Source: Acidobacteriota bacterium
Lineage (GTDB): Bacteria; Acidobacteriota; Vicinamibacteria; Vicinamibacterales; UBA2999
Assembly (NCBI GenBank): GCA_020851565.1
Contig: JADZCN010000005.1
Coordinates: forward strand, 1-64,000
DNA: 64,000 nt
Direction of reading: 5' to 3'
The notes beneath the pieces were generated by a model. It made no database searches. It was not told the origin of the DNA and saw only the letters and a program-made list of their open reading frames with translations. This document shows positions 60,149 to 64,000 of the stretch, one piece after another. Position numbers and translations under genes: made by a program. Each line of letters starts with the position of its first letter. The first letter of the stretch is position 1.

Positions 60149-63100
60149 TTGACTGCACCAACATGCCCGAACTGTGGCGCCCCCGCGTCCCCGGACCACA
60201 CGTTCTGCCCGGACTGCGGGACCCGGCTGAAGCCGGCCCCGTCGGTCGCGCCCGCCCCGCCTGACGCAGACGAGACCGCCGCGATCTCCAGCGAGGAGAT
60301 CCGCACGGGCCTGAGGCCGGCCCTGGCGCCCGGTGCGGTTTGGCCCGAGCCCCGCGGCACGGTGGTCGTGAAGCCTGCCGCTGACGCCACGGTCCTGCGG
60401 ACGCCGGACGGCAACCAGACGATCGTGCCGGCACCCGACGAGGGCGCCACCGTCCTGCAAGCACCGGACGAGGCGGCCACGCTGATGCCGGGTCGCCGCG
60501 GCAGCACGCCGGACGCGGACGCGACGATCATGCAGCCGTTGCCGGACGCCGCCACGATGGCGAGGCCGCTCGCGGCCGTTCCGCCGCGCCCGTCGACCAG
60601 CCGTCCCGCATCTGGTCGGCCGTCTACCGGCCGGCCGAAGACGAGCCATCCCGCCACCAGCGGCGGCGCCGGTACGCCCACCCAGCACATGTCGCCCGGC
60701 GATGCGTTCGGCCCACGCTACAGCATCACGAAGATGCTGGGCGTCGGCGGCATGGGGGCCGTCTACCAGGCCTGGGACGCGGAGCTGGGGGTCACGGTCG
60801 CCATCAAGACCATCAGGCCCGGCGTGGGCACCGATGCGCACACCGCGCTCGACGCGGAGCGGCGGTTCAAGCGCGAGCTGCTGCTGGCGCGCCAGGTGAC
60901 GCACCCGAACGTCGTGCGCATCTACGATCTCGGCGAGATCGAGCGCACGAAGTACATCACGATGTCGTTCGTGGACGGCGAGGATCTGGCGTCCATCCTC
61001 GCCCGCGAGGGCAAGCTGCCGGTGCCGCGCGCCCTGCCCATCATGCGGCAGGTGATGGCGGGCATGGGCGCCGCGCACCTGGCCGGCATCGTCCACCGGG
61101 ATCTCAAGCCGGCCAACATCATGGTGGACCAGTCGGGCCAGGCGCTCGTGATGGACTTCGGCATCGCGCGGTCGGTGAACGGCCCGGCCACCGAGCCCAC
61201 GCCGGCGGCCGGGACGCCCGCGCTGCCGGAGGCGCCGGAAGGCGCCACGTTCACCTCCACGTCCATGGCCACGCACGCGCTCACCGTGGCCGGGAGCGTC
61301 ATGGGCACGCTGGACTACATGGCGCCCGAGCAGGCCCGGGGCCAGCAGGTGGACCAGCGCGCCGATGTCTACGCGCTCGGCCTGATTCTCCGCGACGTGC
61401 TGCTCGGCCGGGCCGCGCGCCCGAAGTCCGGCAACGCCTTCGAGGACCTGAAACAGCGCATCGCCGAGCCGCTGCCGTCGCCGCGCACGGTGGACCCAGA
61501 ACTCCCCGAGGCGCTCGACCCGATCATCACGCGGGCGCTGGAGCTGGATCCCGACCTGCGCTACCAGACTTCGCAGGAACTGGCCGATGCGCTCGAAGCG
61601 CTTGACGACGACGGGAAGCCGAAGCCGATCCCGAAGCTGCGGTCCAACTGGGTCCTGGCCGCCGCGGGCGTGGCCATCATCGTCGCGGCCCTGGGCTCCT
61701 GGTTCGCCGGGCGCTGGTTCGTGACGCCCGTCGAGGCGCACGAGCCGGTCGCCGTCCTGATCGCGGACTTCCAGAACCAGACCGGTGATCCGACGTTCGA
61801 CCAGACGCTCGAGCCGGTCATGAGGCTGGCGCTCGAGGGCACGGGGTTCGTGAGCGCCTACGATCGCAGCGGCATCCCGCGAGCCCTGGGCGTGCCCGCG
61901 CCCGAAGTCCTGGACGAGAACGCCACGCGCGAGCTGGCCGTCAAGCAGGGCGTCGGCGTGGTGGTCTCCGGCGCGCTGACGAAGAACGGCAACCGCTTCG
62001 CCGTGTCCGTCAAGGCCACCGAGGCGGTGACCGGGAACGTGATCGCCTCGGTCAGCGACACCGCGTCTGGCAAGGAGGGCGTCCTCGGCGTGGTGACGGG
62101 CCTCGCCGACGAGGTGCGCGAGGCGCTCGGCGACAACGAGTCGGACACCGCGCAGCGCTTCGCGATGGAAACGCTGTCGGCGACGTCGCTCGAGGCCGTC
62201 CGGTCGTATGCCAGGGGGATGGAAGCGCTGTCGCGCGGCCGGTTCAACGAGGCGTTGCAGGCCTTCTCGGAAACCGTCAACCAGGATGCCAAGTTCGGCC
62301 TCGCGTACGCGGGCATGGCCATCGCGTCGTCCAACATGGGGCGGCAGCAGGACGCCGAGAAGTACGTGAAGGAAGCCATCGCCCTCCAGGACGGCATGAC
62401 CGAGCGCGAGCGCTACCGGACGCGGGGGATGTTCTACTTCCTCACGAACGACTACCAGCCATGCGTCAAGGAGTACGGCGACCTGATCGCGAAGTACTCG
62501 GCCGATGCGGCCGCCCGCAACAACCGCGCCCTCTGCCTGTCGAAACTGCGCGACCTCTCCACGGCGGTCGAGGAAATGCGGCAGGTCGTGAAGATCCTCC
62601 CGAACCGCGCGCTGTACCGCGTGAACCTGGCGACCTACGCCGCGTTCAGCGGAGATGCCGCCACGGCGGAGCAGGAGTCGCGCAGCGTGCTGGAGCAGAG
62701 CCCGTGGGCACTGAAGTCGCTGGCGCTGGCACAGACACTCCAGGGGCAGATGGCGCAGGCCGCGCAGACCTATCGGGACCTCGGGAACTCCGAGCAGCTC
62801 GGTCCCTCCTACACCGCCTCCGGGTTGGGCGACCTGGCCCTCTATGAAGGCCGTTTCGCGGAGGCTGCCCGCCTCTTCACGGAGGGGGCCGCCGCAGACC
62901 TCGCGGCGAACGAGCCAGAGCGCGCCGCCGGCAAGCTCGCCGCCCTGGCCCACACCGAGCTGCTCCGGAACCGCAAGCCCGCGGCGATTGCGGCGGCCGA
63001 GAAGGCGCTGGCCACCAGCGAGATCCGGAGCGTCCGTTTCCTCGCGGCTCGCGTGCTCGTGGACGCCGGCGCGGCGGCGAAGGCCAAGCCCGTCGCCATC

Positions 63101-63532
63101 GCCCTCGGCAAGGACCTGCAGCCCGAGTCGCAGGCTCTCGCGTCGATCATCGACGGGATGGTCGCGCGCGCCGATGGTGACAACCGCAATGCCGTGCGGT
63201 TCCTGACCGAGGCCAACACGCTGCTCGATACCTGGATTGGCCACTTCGAGCTGGGCCGTGCGTACCTGGCGGCCAACGCATTCCTGCAGGCCGACTCGGA
63301 ATTCGATCGGTGCGTCGCCCGGCGTGGCGAGGCACTGGAGCTCTTCCTCGACGACGAGCCGACCTTCGGCTACTTCCCGGCGGTGCACTACTACCAGGGA
63401 CAGGTGCGGGACGGGCTGAAGAGCACGCGCGCCGCCGAATCCTACAAGGCGTATCTCGATATCCGCGGACGGTCAACGGACGACCCGCTGCTGCCCGAGA
63501 TCCGCAAGCTGGCCGGCGTCGCGGCGCAGTAG
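60149..63532 (+). CDS. Ser/Thr protein kinase with zinc ribbon and TPR tail
   Basis: 1127 residues from TTG 60149 (ATG 60101 gives 1143). A zinc ribbon (CPNCGAPASPDHTFCPDCG) opens the protein, then a Thr/Pro/Ala-rich linker to about 185. The kinase domain (190-460) has GVGGMGAVYQAWD, the AIK Lys, HRDLKPANIMV, DFGIAR and an APE-type MAPEQARG. A membrane segment lies at about 500-522. The outer part resembles the TolB/adenylate-cyclase-associated domain, then a long TPR array (about 690-1090). This Acidobacteria/Myxococcota architecture phosphorylates regulators in response to outside cues. No adjacent partner is seen. Confidence 0.93.
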   Translation: MTAPTCPNCGAPASPDHTFCPDCGTRLKPAPSVAPAPPDADETAAISSEEIRTGLRPALAPGAVWPEPRGTVVVKPAADATVLRTPDGNQTIVPAPDEGATVLQAPDEAATLMPGRRGSTPDADATIMQPLPDAATMARPLAAVPPRPSTSRPASGRPSTGRPKTSHPATSGGAGTPTQHMSPGDAFGPRYSITKMLGVGGMGAVYQAWDAELGVTVAIKTIRPGVGTDAHTALDAERRFKRELLLARQVTHPNVVRIYDLGEIERTKYITMSFVDGEDLASILAREGKLPVPRALPIMRQVMAGMGAAHLAGIVHRDLKPANIMVDQSGQALVMDFGIARSVNGPATEPTPAAGTPALPEAPEGATFTSTSMATHALTVAGSVMGTLDYMAPEQARGQQVDQRADVYALGLILRDVLLGRAARPKSGNAFEDLKQRIAEPLPSPRTVDPELPEALDPIITRALELDPDLRYQTSQELADALEALDDDGKPKPIPKLRSNWVLAAAGVAIIVAALGSWFAGRWFVTPVEAHEPVAVLIADFQNQTGDPTFDQTLEPVMRLALEGTGFVSAYDRSGIPRALGVPAPEVLDENATRELAVKQGVGVVVSGALTKNGNRFAVSVKATEAVTGNVIASVSDTASGKEGVLGVVTGLADEVREALGDNESDTAQRFAMETLSATSLEAVRSYARGMEALSRGRFNEALQAFSETVNQDAKFGLAYAGMAIASSNMGRQQDAEKYVKEAIALQDGMTERERYRTRGMFYFLTNDYQPCVKEYGDLIAKYSADAAARNNRALCLSKLRDLSTAVEEMRQVVKILPNRALYRVNLATYAAFSGDAATAEQESRSVLEQSPWALKSLALAQTLQGQMAQAAQTYRDLGNSEQLGPSYTASGLGDLALYEGRFAEAARLFTEGAAADLAANEPERAAGKLAALAHTELLRNRKPAAIAAAEKALATSEIRSVRFLAARVLVDAGAAAKAKPVAIALGKDLQPESQALASIIDGMVARADGDNRNAVRFLTEANTLLDTWIGHFELGRAYLAANAFLQADSEFDRCVARRGEALELFLDDEPTFGYFPAVHYYQGQVRDGLKSTRAAESYKAYLDIRGRSTDDPLLPEIRKLAGVAAQ

Positions 63533-63609
63533 CGGGCGTTCTCGAAGTGAGAAGCGAGAAGCGGGGGGACACGCCCGCGACCTGATTTGACAGGTCAGGC
63601 TTCGAGGAG

Positions 63610-63652
63610 CAGAAAGGGCCCGGTCGGCCGCGAGGCAACCGGGCCCTTTCTG
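63610..63652. terminator. Bidirectional intrinsic terminator
   Basis: CAGAAAGGGCCCGGT (63610-63624) pairs perfectly with 63638-63652, with AAA/TTT ends on each side of the GC stem. It serves the kinase gene and the convergent gene at 63661. Confidence 0.85.
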
Positions 63653-63660
63653 CGTGCGGG

Positions 63661-64000
63661 TCACTTCACGATCGTCAGCGCGTAGGGCCCGCCCGACTGG
63701 TACTGCGCGTTGCCGGGAACAATCGTGACCTGATAGTTCCCGAGCGGATAGGGCACACCCGACCGGTCCTTCGTCTGCAGGTTGAACGTCCAGGTTCCGT
63801 TCGTATAGCGGAACGAACTGCCGCCCGAGTCGGTGTTCGAGAGGGTGTCGACGAGCGTGCAGCTGTCGTTCTCCACGCGGCACACCGTCACGGTGTGGCC
63901 GAGCGACGCGGTGTTGACCACGGTTCCCGCACTGTTCGTGTAGCGCCACTTCATCGAGCTGGTGCTGCCCGACTTGGTGATGTTCGGCGGGAGGTTGGCG
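63661..64000 (-). CDS. C-terminal end of a secreted PxKF-type protein (partial)
   Basis: 113 residues are visible; the gene continues past the right edge. SGSTSSMKWRYTNSAGTVVN, then VCRVENDSCTLVDT with a disulphide-like Cys pair, then DSGGSSFRYTNGTWTFNLQT and a closing GNYQVTIVPG ... YALTIVK match the PxKF Ig-like repeat found at the ends of large extracellular proteins. Stop is nine bases from the shared terminator. Confidence 0.75.
   Translation of the reverse strand, partial: ANLPPNITKSGSTSSMKWRYTNSAGTVVNTASLGHTVTVCRVENDSCTLVDTLSNTDSGGSSFRYTNGTWTFNLQTKDRSGVPYPLGNYQVTIVPGNAQYQSGGPYALTIVK

Noticed and set aside
60134..63388. Thousand-codon minus frame opposite the kinase
   Set aside because: Antisense shadow with no signal, motif or ribosome site.

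Overview
The window looks like part of an Acidobacteriota chromosome, most likely a Vicinamibacteria/Luteitalea-type soil bacterium. This is inferred from the very high GC content, an ADOP-type FtsX permease, DUF885 and Tat-exported TldD hydrolases, secreted Cna-B-like/FN3 proteins, a Ser/Thr kinase fused to a long TPR tail, and a compact heme operon. No 16S gene is present, so the assignment is tentative.

Layout. (1) 1-22883 is housekeeping and envelope chromosome: a decamer tandem repeat at the left edge, tldD-tldE, an ABC-type permease, a c-heme/terpenoid-cyclase-like secreted protein, three antitoxin loci (two complete vapBC pairs and one RHH antitoxin whose PIN toxin has decayed), a beta-lactamase-fold hydrolase, a DUF885 hydrolase, an ABC exporter, a metallo-beta-lactamase-fold enzyme, and a Na+/H+ antiporter coupled to a TrkA-N protein. 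(2) 22884-38477 is an accessory island of lower GC. It holds a frameshifted C5-methyltransferase translationally coupled to a GHKL ATPase that ends in a PD-(D/E)XK nuclease and is split by an IS21-type element; a convergent methyltransferase-restriction endonuclease-Vsr operon, capped by an IS5-type element with a CTAG duplication; two coupled proteins of mobile-element type; about 960 bases of hairpin-rich non-coding DNA; and a large serine recombinase. (3) 38478-47309 is an 8.8-kb integrative element at the 3' end of tRNA-Lys(CTT), bounded by 47-base direct repeats. It encodes a tyrosine integrase, an AlpA/Xis-like protein, a phage-type replication protein with iteron-like repeats inside its gene, a P27-like small terminase, an HK97-fold capsid protein and a secreted two-part protein. 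No portal, large terminase or tail gene is visible, which makes it a candidate capsid-encoding phage satellite or a reduced prophage. (4) 47747-60058 on the minus strand is a heme biosynthesis operon, hemD-[histidine kinase-response regulator]-hemA-C-B-L-E-N-G-H, mostly with overlapping genes and with a two-component system embedded in it. (5) 60149-64000 holds a Ser/Thr kinase-TPR protein, a strong terminator, and the end of a secreted PxKF-type protein.

How the genes work together. The heme operon contains every step from glutamyl-tRNA to protoheme; the embedded kinase/regulator pair probably ties it to a membrane signal. The island combines DNA modification, restriction and mismatch repair (methyltransferase, endonuclease, Vsr) with an ATPase-nuclease, but insertions and a frameshift have broken part of it. 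The tRNA-Lys site has apparently collected mobile DNA in tandem: the serine-recombinase island lies directly beyond the distal att of the capsid element.
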